Part shown: one piece after another, positions 7,802 to 14,750 of the stretch
Numbering within the stretch: the first letter of the stretch is position 1
How the letters are laid out: every line of letters starts with the position of its first letter
From: an uncultured Coriobacteriaceae bacterium
GTDB lineage: Bacteria; Actinomycetota; Coriobacteriia; Coriobacteriales; QAMH01
Assembly: GCA_902783925.1 (NCBI GenBank)
Contig: CACZSV010000240.1
Coordinates: 1-24,378 of the forward strand
Direction of reading: 5' to 3'
DNA: 24,378 nt
The notes under the pieces: generated by a model
Databases searched by the model: none
Told to the model about the DNA's origin: nothing
Seen by the model: only the letters and a program-made list of their open reading frames with translations
Position numbers and translations under genes: made by a program

Positions 7802-7823
7802 ACACGCGTTTCGCGCGTGGGAT

Positions 7824-7854
7824 AGTCTAGCAGAATTACCTGCTCTTGTGTCGA
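7824..7854 (-). promoter_or_regulatory. Candidate promoter of tRNA-Thr
   Basis: On the minus strand TCGACA (7854-7849) and the extended -10 TGCTAGACT (7832-7824) are separated by 19 bp. The pair lies between the rdgB stop and the tRNA. The spacing is longer than ideal, which the TGn extension could offset. Confidence 0.45.
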
Positions 7855-7859
7855 GAACT

Positions 7860-8465
7860 TTATGCGCGCTTTTCGAACTCGCGAATAAATTGGCGTAAGG
7901 CCTCACCGCGGTGCGAAATCGCATCCTTCTTTTCGGGTGCTACCTCGGCAGTCGTCAACCCGTCGCAATCGTCGCTAACGAAAAGCGGGTCATACCCAAA
8001 ACCGTTCATCCCTCTCTCCTCGTAGCCGATTTTGCCCTCGCACGTGCCGTGGGCGACAAGCTCGCTTCCATCCGTATCGACGAATACGAGCGTGCAGACA
8101 AAGCGTGCGGTACGTTGTTCCTCGGGCACATCCACAAGCAACTTTAGGAGCTTCGCGTTGTTATCCGCATCGCTCGCGTCTTCTCCTGCAAAGCGGCTTG
8201 AGAAAACGCCCGGTGCGCCATCCAGTGCATCGACTTCGAGCCCGCTATCGTCAGCAAGCGCTGCAAGCCCTGTGTTTTTGCATGCTGCTAATGCCTTGAT
8301 GCGAGCGTTGCCCTCAAAATTATCGGCATCTTCTACGGGTTCGGGAAAGTCCCCGCAGCTCCCGAGACTCACAAAATGCCAACCCGTGACTGGTGCAAGC
8401 ATACGCGAAATCTCTTCGAGCTTATGCTCGTTGTTCGTCGCGATAACAACGGTCTTTTCTGCCAT
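7860..8465 (-). CDS. rdgB: XTP/dITP pyrophosphatase (RdgB/HAM1 family)
   Basis: The enzyme hydrolyses non-canonical purine nucleoside triphosphates (dITP, XTP) to the monophosphates and so keeps them out of DNA and RNA. The 201-residue product has the N-terminal substrate loop ATNNEHKLEEI (residues 9-19), the metal and catalytic motif DDSGLEVDAL (72-81), PGVFSSRFAG, FGYDPLF and the C-terminal SHRGEAL, all family hallmarks. The ATG at 8465-8463 has GGAG 8 nt upstream on the minus strand. The gap after rph is 3 bp, with the ribosome site inside the end of rph, so the pair is tightly co-transcribed. Confidence 0.95.
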   Translation of the reverse strand: MAEKTVVIATNNEHKLEEISRMLAPVTGWHFVSLGSCGDFPEPVEDADNFEGNARIKALAACKNTGLAALADDSGLEVDALDGAPGVFSSRFAGEDASDADNNAKLLKLLVDVPEEQRTARFVCTLVFVDTDGSELVAHGTCEGKIGYEERGMNGFGYDPLFVSDDCDGLTTAEVAPEKKDAISHRGEALRQFIREFEKRA

Positions 8466-8468
8466 GTC

Positions 8469-9203
8469 TTACTCCTCGATAGCCCGACGCTGTTCTTCGA
8501 GCAATCCCTCAATGCCAATACTGGCGATGTCAATCATCTTATTGAGTTTGTCTCGCGAGAATGGGCATTGCTCACCCGTCCCCTGAATCTCAATGATTTC
8601 GCCTGATCCGTTCATGACGAGGTTTAGGTCAACTTCTGCACGAGAGTCTTCTTGGTAGTCGAGATCGAGCAGAACACGCCCATCGACTTGTCCTACGCTG
8701 ATGGCCGCGACCTGGTCAAGCAGCGGGTTGCCGGCAATCTTGCCTGCTTTTCTCCACATCTCGATGGCATCGTGCAAGGCAACCCATGCGCCCGTTATAG
8801 ATGCCGTGCGCGTACCGCCGTCTGCCTGCAAAACATCACAGTCGATCGTGAATGTGACCTCGCCGCCTAGACCACTCATGTCGACTGCAGTGCGCAAGCT
8901 TCGGCCGATGAGACGTTCAATTTCCATGCTGCGGCCCTTGCGCGTGAGCCGCTCGCGCGTATTGCGGCGCGCTGTTGCGGCTGGGAGCATTGCGTATTCG
9001 GCGGTGACCCAACCAAGATTGCTCCCCTTGCGCCACGATTTGACTCGCTCTTCGATTGTGACAGCGCAAAGAACCTTGGTGTTGCCCGTTTCGATTAAAC
9101 ATGATCCAGCGGCTGAATCAAGAAAATGCCGCGTTATCTTAGTTGGGCGTTTTTGCTCTGGAGTACGTCCGTACGAACGGCCGAGCCCGATATTCACAGT
9201 CAT
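8469..9203 (-). CDS. rph: Ribonuclease PH
   Basis: This phosphorolytic 3'-5' exoribonuclease trims the 3' ends of tRNA precursors. The 244-residue product is full length. Signatures are GRSYGRTPEQ at the N-terminus, GWVTAEYAMLP (64-74), RSMEIERLIGRSLR (91-104), and DCDVLQADGGTRTASI, where the acidic pair and GGTR form the phosphate and RNA-binding site. The ATG at 9203-9201 has GGAG just upstream. It sits 27 bp after murI and 3 bp before rdgB. The murI-rph-rdgB order is also known from other actinobacteria, for example around Rv1338-Rv1341 of Mycobacterium tuberculosis. Confidence 0.96.
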   Translation of the reverse strand: MTVNIGLGRSYGRTPEQKRPTKITRHFLDSAAGSCLIETGNTKVLCAVTIEERVKSWRKGSNLGWVTAEYAMLPAATARRNTRERLTRKGRSMEIERLIGRSLRTAVDMSGLGGEVTFTIDCDVLQADGGTRTASITGAWVALHDAIEMWRKAGKIAGNPLLDQVAAISVGQVDGRVLLDLDYQEDSRAEVDLNLVMNGSGEIIEIQGTGEQCPFSRDKLNKMIDIASIGIEGLLEEQRRAIEE

Positions 9204-9230
9204 GACACTCCTCGATTAGTATTCAATTTC

Positions 9231-10082
9231 CTACACATCGACGTATTCGAGCTCGTCAATTGGCTCCCCGAAAATATGCCCGCCAATTTGCCGAAAGTCG
9301 TCCAAATCTTTGCCGGTCGTGAAAAACACATTGTGGGCGGGAAGGCTTCCATCTGCGAGATGGTCTCTGTAGGTAAGAGTCTCGACAACCTCTTTTGCCG
9401 TCTCTTCAGACGAAGAGATAAGTGACACGTTTTCTCCCACAGCTTGCTGGATAAGCGGGGCGAGCACAGGGTAATGCGTGCAGCCAAGGACAAGCGTGTC
9501 GACGTCGGCTTTCTTGATTGGGTCGAGGTAGTCACGCGCGATTTCCTGAAACGCCGGGCGAAGATACACGTCGCTTGCCTCGGCTGTAAGTCGCTCGATG
9601 GGGCTGTTCGACTTGCGTATGCCATCCTCGACTATTTCGACAAATCTCGGTGTTGCAGTCGAAAAAACAGTCACGCCTGCATCGAGGTTACGGATTGTAT
9701 TGGAATAGATACCGGAATTGACGGTTGCTCTAGTGGCGATGACGCCAACTCTGCGGTTGCGCGTCATGCGCACAGCGCCACGGGCGCCAGGCTCCACGAC
9801 GCCCACAACAGGCACATTGAACTCCATTTGCGCGAGTGCGAGCCCGGCTGCGGTTGCCGTATTACAGGCAATTACTATCATCTTGACGTTTTGTGTGACG
9901 AGCCAGCTGCAGATTTCCCGTACAAAACCTCGGACCTCATCTAGCTCGCGTGGTCCATATGGGCATCGCGCGGTATCGCCAAAGAATACGAGTGATTCTC
10001 TGGGAAGTCGCTTGTGGATTGCGCGAGCAACGGTCAGCCCGCCAAAACCGGAATCGAATATGCCAATGGGTGCGTTATTCAT
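9231..10082 (-). CDS. murI: Glutamate racemase
   Basis: MurI converts L- to D-glutamate for peptidoglycan using two cysteines as acid and base. The 283-residue protein shows IFDSGFGGLTV at the N-terminus (D10, S11), DTARCPYGP, the first catalytic cysteine C73 in IACNTATAAGL, and the second, C201, in LGCTHYPVL. Family length is normal (about 265-285). The ATG at 10082-10080 has no clear Shine-Dalgarno site; a TAAGAT 9 nt upstream on the minus strand would put transcription start only a few bases ahead, so initiation may be nearly leaderless. It is the first gene of the leftward murI-rph-rdgB unit and diverges from pepF across a structured 220-bp region. Confidence 0.95.
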   Translation of the reverse strand: MNNAPIGIFDSGFGGLTVARAIHKRLPRESLVFFGDTARCPYGPRELDEVRGFVREICSWLVTQNVKMIVIACNTATAAGLALAQMEFNVPVVGVVEPGARGAVRMTRNRRVGVIATRATVNSGIYSNTIRNLDAGVTVFSTATPRFVEIVEDGIRKSNSPIERLTAEASDVYLRPAFQEIARDYLDPIKKADVDTLVLGCTHYPVLAPLIQQAVGENVSLISSSEETAKEVVETLTYRDHLADGSLPAHNVFFTTGKDLDDFRQIGGHIFGEPIDELEYVDV

Positions 10083-10131
10083 AGCTGCATCATCTTACAT
10101 CAATGCGAGGCTTCTAGTGTTTGATGAGTTG

Positions 10132-10250
10132 GCATGACGTTCTTCGTGAACCAATTCTTGAGAGCAGGGGCGGGGCTTTCGCCCGCCCGAAAATGAGTCA
10201 CGAAGAACCACGCCATGCAAACTCACGCGGGGGACGTTCTGCCGACTCAT
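10132..10250. repeat. Nested inverted repeat between murI and pepF (copy A of a shared intergenic element)
   Basis: The 220-bp gap between the divergent starts holds a layered palindrome. The outer arms are GCATG (10132-10136) and CATGC (10214-10218). The middle arms are a perfect 11 bp, GTTCTTCGTGA (10139-10149) and TCACGAAGAAC (10198-10208). The inner hairpin is GGGGCGGGGC (10167-10176), loop TTTC, and GCCCGCCCGA (10181-10190), paired over 8 bp with one bulged G. AATGAG (10192-10197) and CGACTCAT (10243-10250) follow. GACGTTCT occurs twice, at 10136-10143 and 10233-10240. The inner hairpin and the two words recur at 18896-18954. Because the flanking genes diverge, it is not an ordinary terminator of either. 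Confidence 0.6.
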
Positions 10251-10251
10251 C

Positions 10252-10260
10252 TGCTAGGAT
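10252..10260 (+). promoter_or_regulatory. Extended -10 of the pepF promoter
   Basis: TGCTAGGAT is an extended -10 (TGn plus TAGGAT) 42 bp before the pepF start. It begins directly after the last word of the inverted-repeat element, so the element could affect this promoter. No standard -35 is visible 17 bp upstream. Confidence 0.4.
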
Positions 10261-10302
10261 GCTCAAATCATCAAATCACGCATCAGATTAAGGGGCACGC
10301 AA

Positions 10303-12093
10303 ATGATATTCGAATCGCGAGATCAAATCGAAGAGCAATATCGATGGGACTTAAGCAGCATGTTTGCGAGCGATGACGATTTCCTTGCCGCTCTCGAACA
10401 GGCAAAGAGCTATCCCGAGGTTATAGCAGCATTCCAAGGCAGGGTTTCGCAATCTCCGCAGGAATTGCTCTCGTACCTGCGCATTGATGACGAGATAAGC
10501 GTTGCCTTTGGCAAGCTCGTAAATTATGCGCAACGTAAGGCTGATGAAGATACGCGCAATGCGCTGTATCAAGACTATTCCGCGCAGGTTATGGCCCTGT
10601 ATACGGAGATTGCAAGCGCGTGTGCCTGGTTTGCCCCCGAGTTGCTCAAGCTCGACGACGAGACAATGAGTGAATTCTATTGCGCATGTCCCGAACTCGA
10701 GCTGTACCGCAGGGCGCTGCATATGATTTTTCGTCGTCGCGAACATGTACTTGGCGATGATGAAGAGCTCATCTTGGCACGGGCAAACGACATGGCTATG
10801 CAGCCCGAGCACATATTCTCGCTCTTCAATGATGCCGACCTTGCTTTCGAAGATGCAGTAGACGCAGATGGGCAAGCGCATTGCGTGACTCATGGCAGCT
10901 ATATACCGCTTATGATGTCCGAAGATCGCGAGCTGAGGAAAAGCTCATTCGCGAGCATGTATGCCGCATATGGGCAGTTCCGCAATACTGCTGCTGCGAT
11001 GCTCGGCGCTCAGATAAAACAGCTCAAGTTCTTCTCGGATGTTCGCAAGTATCCGAGTTCTTTGGATTACTGTCTCGATGCAACTGAGGTGCCGACTGAG
11101 GTCTATCGCAATCTCATCGATACGGTTCGCGAACACTTTGCTCCTATGTACTCATACGTCGATTTGCGCAAACGAGCGCTGGGGCTCGATGAACTCCATT
11201 TCTATGATTTATATGTGCCCATCGTCGAGGATGTCGATATGGAATTCACCTATGAACAGGCATGCGAACTTATTCTCAAGGCGCTTGAACCCATGGGAGA
11301 AGACTATCTTGCGCTCGTGCGCAAGGGACTCTCGGAGCGCTGGGTTGATGTCTACGAGACACCTGGCAAACGCAGCGGTGCATATTCTGCTGGTGGGTAT
11401 GGCATGCATCCCGTGATGCTGCTGAATTTCCAAGGGAAGCTCGACGATGTCTACACGCTTATCCACGAGATGGGGCACTCCATTCATACGTACCTCAGCT
11501 GCCAAAACCAGCCGAGCGTATATTCCGATTACGTCATTTTTGTCGCCGAAGTCGCCTCAACCTGTAACGAAGCATTGCTGACGCAGTATCTGCTCGCAAC
11601 GCGCACCGACCCGGCCGAGCGAGCCTACGTACTCAACCATTTTCTCGAGCAATTCAGGGGGACGATATATCGTCAAACGATGTTTGCGGAATTTGAGTTG
11701 AAGGCAAACGAGATCGCCGCCCGCGGAGAGGGGATTACCGCGGAGGTGCTCAGCGACATCTACCGTCAGCTCAATGTGGATTACTTTGGACCAGGCATTG
11801 TGATCGACGAAGAGATAGCCGTTGAATGGGCGCGAATTCCGCACTTCTACTATCAGTATTATGTGTACCAGTATGCGACGGGGTTTTCAGCGGCAATCGC
11901 GCTTTCGAATCGCATTCTCAGAGAAGGTGCCTCCGCTGTCGATGATTATCTCGGCTTTCTTTCCGGCGGGTCGAGCAAGACGCCTATCGAGTTGCTCAAG
12001 GGTGCGGGCGTTGATATGGCAAGCTCAGCTCCCATCGCAGATGCGCTCAGGTATTTCGGGGAGCTCGTTGATGAACTTGCAGCGCTTGTGTAG
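10303..12093 (+). CDS. pepF: Oligoendopeptidase F (M3 family zinc metallopeptidase)
   Basis: PepF is a cytosolic endopeptidase that cuts short peptides, roughly 7-17 residues, and supports peptide nutrition and turnover. The 596-residue product has the usual length. The zinc motif is H388-E389-M-G-H392 in TLIHEMGHSIHTYLS, with the third ligand expected in the following VAEVASTCNEAL helix. YSAGGYGMHPVMLLNF, just before the zinc site, and the late RIPHFYYQYYVYQYATGF segment are typical of PepF. The ATG at 10303 has AAGGGG 7 nt upstream. There is no signal peptide. It appears to be a single gene: the next 450 bp hold only a decayed gene and a repeat. Confidence 0.96.
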   Translation: MIFESRDQIEEQYRWDLSSMFASDDDFLAALEQAKSYPEVIAAFQGRVSQSPQELLSYLRIDDEISVAFGKLVNYAQRKADEDTRNALYQDYSAQVMALYTEIASACAWFAPELLKLDDETMSEFYCACPELELYRRALHMIFRRREHVLGDDEELILARANDMAMQPEHIFSLFNDADLAFEDAVDADGQAHCVTHGSYIPLMMSEDRELRKSSFASMYAAYGQFRNTAAAMLGAQIKQLKFFSDVRKYPSSLDYCLDATEVPTEVYRNLIDTVREHFAPMYSYVDLRKRALGLDELHFYDLYVPIVEDVDMEFTYEQACELILKALEPMGEDYLALVRKGLSERWVDVYETPGKRSGAYSAGGYGMHPVMLLNFQGKLDDVYTLIHEMGHSIHTYLSCQNQPSVYSDYVIFVAEVASTCNEALLTQYLLATRTDPAERAYVLNHFLEQFRGTIYRQTMFAEFELKANEIAARGEGITAEVLSDIYRQLNVDYFGPGIVIDEEIAVEWARIPHFYYQYYVYQYATGFSAAIALSNRILREGASAVDDYLGFLSGGSSKTPIELLKGAGVDMASSAPIADALRYFGELVDELAALV

Positions 12094-12146
12094 GACGTCA
12101 ATTCCGCTGCATACAACAAATATTTACATTTGTAGAATTTTTACAA

Positions 12147-12175
12147 TTGCATAAAAGTTATGGTTTTGCTAGCTT
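12147..12175 (+). promoter_or_regulatory. Relict promoter of the decayed lipoprotein gene
   Basis: TTGCAT (12147-12152) and TAGCTT (12170-12175) are 17 bp apart, and the second lies in an extended -10, TGCTAGCTT. The AT-rich stretch before it has two overlapping inverted repeats, ACAAAT/ATTTGT (12116-12133) and TTGTA/TACAA (12130-12146). Confidence 0.35.
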
Positions 12176-12401
12176 AGACACCACATTATCGTTCGGCAAA
12201 GGCCAGGCCACGACAACAGTTTCGCGGATTATCGTATCCCTTATTCTTGCATTTTCCATGTGCTTTGGAGCTTTCGCTCTGAGCGCATGTGGCGGCTCGG
12301 ATAACTCGCAAAAGTCACAAAACACCGAGCAGGGCAACTGCTACGGCGATGGCCTCCCTGCGCGCAATGGCAAATAGCAGCTTGCGTTCACTGACATAGA
12401 G
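12147..12401 (+). pseudogene. Truncated lipoprotein gene remnant
   Basis: The frame encodes a clear lipoprotein signal: VSRIIVSLILAF, a hydrophobic core and the lipobox LSAC, followed by GGSDNSQKSQN. Coding then ends at a TAG (12375-12377), although the same frame continues with QLAFTDIE and loses sense soon after. Coriobacterial lipoproteins of this kind often have a Trp-Gln-Leu stretch there, so TAG may derive from TGG. No good start exists. The only open start is a TTG at 12147, which overlaps the putative promoter. An ACG at 12210 sits 7 nt after AAAGG, exactly where an ATG would be expected. Both changes are inferences from context. If expressed from TTG it would make a 76-residue peptide. 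I judge it a dead gene, possibly a relic of a lipoprotein paralogue family. Confidence 0.6.
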
Positions 12402-12440
12402 TGCTTGAGCGACGCTTTCACTCTCTTCAAATTGTACCCA

Positions 12441-12472
12441 ATAAAACTATAGATAACTGATAAAACTATAGA
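12441..12472 (+). repeat. 13-bp direct repeat upstream of the LRR-VWA-AAA operon
   Basis: ATAAAACTATAGA occurs at 12441-12453 and again, without mismatch, at 12460-12472, a period of 19 bp. AACTG (12455-12459) and CAGTT (12475-12479) form an inverted pair around the second copy. The repeat lies 78 bp before the operon start and is AT-rich, so it could be a regulator site or part of a promoter. Between it and the start codon I see only a mediocre promoter, TTGCCT (12493-12498) and TATGCA (12515-12520), spaced 16 bp. Confidence 0.6.
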
Positions 12473-12549
12473 AACAGTTGTCTCTTCAGTTTTTGCCTTG
12501 TATCATGCACACCATATGCAAATCTGGTATATCGAGAGGCTCATACATC

Positions 12550-14742
12550 ATGGCGCTCAGCGATGGATCGGCAAGTCTAGAGCAGATTGTGCAGATGGAA
12601 AAAATCATCGCGCATGTGCGAACGGGCAAGCTGCAGGCGATTCAGGCCGACGAAGATGCTCGCTCCGAGGAGCTCGAGTATACGACAGACAAAGGCACCG
12701 TTTGGTCGTACGTGCTCGTGGACGACACCTATGTTCGCATTATCGGCTGCAGGACCGCCGAAGAGACGCTCAGCATTCCTGAATCAATCGATGGAAAGCC
12801 AGTATTCGAACTTGCCGTCGATGCGTGCTCGTATTTGGAGTCCGTCCGCGAAATCATTTGCGCGAACACTATTGGAATTATCGGCGCATGTGCATTCAGA
12901 GTGTGCAAGAATCTCGAGTCGCTTGTCTTGCCATATGGTGTCGATACCTACGATTCCTCTTGGGTCCGCGGTTGCACGAATCTGAAAGAGCTTGCTCTGC
13001 CCGGAAAACAGACGCGCGTGTATTCAAACGTTTTCGATGTGGGAGAGCTCCGCTATCTCAAGCTCGGCGCCTCCATCGAGGAGTTCATTCCGGGCGTGTT
13101 CCAAAAGAGCAAGCTCGAGCGCGTGGTTATCGACGAGAACAATCCGCATCTCACAAGCGACGGCAAGGCCATCTTTGCTCACGAGGGCAGGCATGTACGC
13201 GTGCTCGCAGTTCCCTGCGAAAGCTTTGTTGTGCCCGAAGGTTGCGAGACCATAGAGATTAAGGCATTCGCAAATCACAGCGAGCTCAAGGAAGTCGTAT
13301 TGCCGCAGAGTGTCACGACTATCGAAGAGCATGCGTTTTCGTATTCGGGCCTCGAGCGTTTCGACGCTCCACGGGCGCTGCAGGCCATCGGTGCTCGAGC
13401 CTTTTTTCGCTGCCGTCGGCTTGAGCAGGCGACATTGAACGAAGGTCTCAAGACAATAGGCGACGATGCCTTCACCGGCTCGGGTCTCACGCAACTTGTT
13501 GCGCCGACGACGCTCGAGACGCTCGGGCGCACTGTTGCGTCGGATACCGCACTCACGTTTTCTGGTGAAGACGCAAGTTTCACGATTGCCCCTGGCGGCA
13601 TTCTCGAGCTCGATCAGTTTGGAGGGCTGTACCGCAATACATCCCAGGGCAAGCACTTTGTGCGCATGCTCGATGATGAAGCCCGCGAATATACGGTGCT
13701 CGAGGGAACGCTCGAGATAGAGCCGCAGGCATTTGCACATCATCTGCACATCGTGGAAGTGCACTTACCGCAAGGGCTGCGCAAAATTGGGGATGCGGCG
13801 TTTCGCGATTGCCATGATCTTGCCCGGGCGGATTTTCCATCGACTCTCGAAGAGGTTGGCAACGAAGCATTTCTCGACACCTCTCTGGAACGAGTCCTCA
13901 TTCCGCGTTCTCTAAGACGTCTGGGCGACAGCGCGCTTGTTACGCATGGCGCGCACAACGGGGATGTTGCGCCATCGCTCAAGTCCATCGAAGTCGAAGA
14001 GGGAAGCGAACATTTCTTTTCCGTGCCGGGGCTTCTGTGCGAGCGACGCGAGCACGGCGGTGCACATGTTGTTGTCTATGCAGACGGCACGCCGAGTGTG
14101 CGCATTCCAGACGACGTGACGGCGATTGATCCTTATGCATTCGGTGGAGCACGTCATCTGAAAGAGCTGTATCTGAGCACGCGCATCCACAGGGTTGGGA
14201 TGCGCGGGTTGAGTGTTGACTGTCTCGTCGAGCATTTTCATGTCGATCTTGAAGAACCAATTGACGGCCACGACAGCTTTGATCTGTATTTTCCTGATGC
14301 GCCGCGCAGTACACATGAGATTCAACTTGCGTTCAATTTGAGCAGTGCGATTGACCCCGTGATGATGTTCAAGCACTACGACAGCGCAATCGTAAACATG
14401 CACGAATTCGACAGACGCGACAGGACTGTCGAATTCGACGTATACGGACAAGCCAAGCTCGCCTTGGACCGTCTGACCGACCCGGTGCTCATGAGCAACA
14501 ACAATAAAATTATGCTTACGCAGGTCATTGCTGATAATCTCGAAGAGATATGCGTTGCGTGCGCCCGCCACGACGACCGCGATGCAATCGACGACCTTCT
14601 TGATCTAGATTTGCTCACCAAAGATAACCTGCTTGCAGTAATCGATAGGGTTGGCAAATTGCAAGACGCGGCCATGACGGGCTATCTGCTCGAGATCAAG
14701 CGACGCTTTTTCAATTCGAGCGCAATAGACTTCGATCTGTAG
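12550..14742 (+). CDS. Large leucine-rich-repeat (BspA-type) protein without export signal
   Basis: The 730-residue product is built mainly of BspA/LRR_5-type repeats over about residues 60-560, as in LRKIGDAAFRDCHDL, LEEVGNEAFLDTSLERV and VTTIEEHAFSYSGLERF. Such repeats make curved protein-binding surfaces. The last 150 residues are mostly helical and charged and resemble no enzyme I recognise. There is no signal peptide, lipobox, transmembrane helix or wall anchor, whereas most BspA proteins are exported. This one therefore probably works in the cytosol. The ATG at 12550 has AGAGG 10 nt upstream; the frame opens at a TTG at 12478, inside the probable leader. Only 8 bp separate it from the VWA gene, so it likely serves as the binding partner of the AAA+/VWA machine. 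Confidence 0.8.
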   Translation: MALSDGSASLEQIVQMEKIIAHVRTGKLQAIQADEDARSEELEYTTDKGTVWSYVLVDDTYVRIIGCRTAEETLSIPESIDGKPVFELAVDACSYLESVREIICANTIGIIGACAFRVCKNLESLVLPYGVDTYDSSWVRGCTNLKELALPGKQTRVYSNVFDVGELRYLKLGASIEEFIPGVFQKSKLERVVIDENNPHLTSDGKAIFAHEGRHVRVLAVPCESFVVPEGCETIEIKAFANHSELKEVVLPQSVTTIEEHAFSYSGLERFDAPRALQAIGARAFFRCRRLEQATLNEGLKTIGDDAFTGSGLTQLVAPTTLETLGRTVASDTALTFSGEDASFTIAPGGILELDQFGGLYRNTSQGKHFVRMLDDEAREYTVLEGTLEIEPQAFAHHLHIVEVHLPQGLRKIGDAAFRDCHDLARADFPSTLEEVGNEAFLDTSLERVLIPRSLRRLGDSALVTHGAHNGDVAPSLKSIEVEEGSEHFFSVPGLLCERREHGGAHVVVYADGTPSVRIPDDVTAIDPYAFGGARHLKELYLSTRIHRVGMRGLSVDCLVEHFHVDLEEPIDGHDSFDLYFPDAPRSTHEIQLAFNLSSAIDPVMMFKHYDSAIVNMHEFDRRDRTVEFDVYGQAKLALDRLTDPVLMSNNNKIMLTQVIADNLEEICVACARHDDRDAIDDLLDLDLLTKDNLLAVIDRVGKLQDAAMTGYLLEIKRRFFNSSAIDFDL

Positions 14743-14750
14743 GGGAGTGC

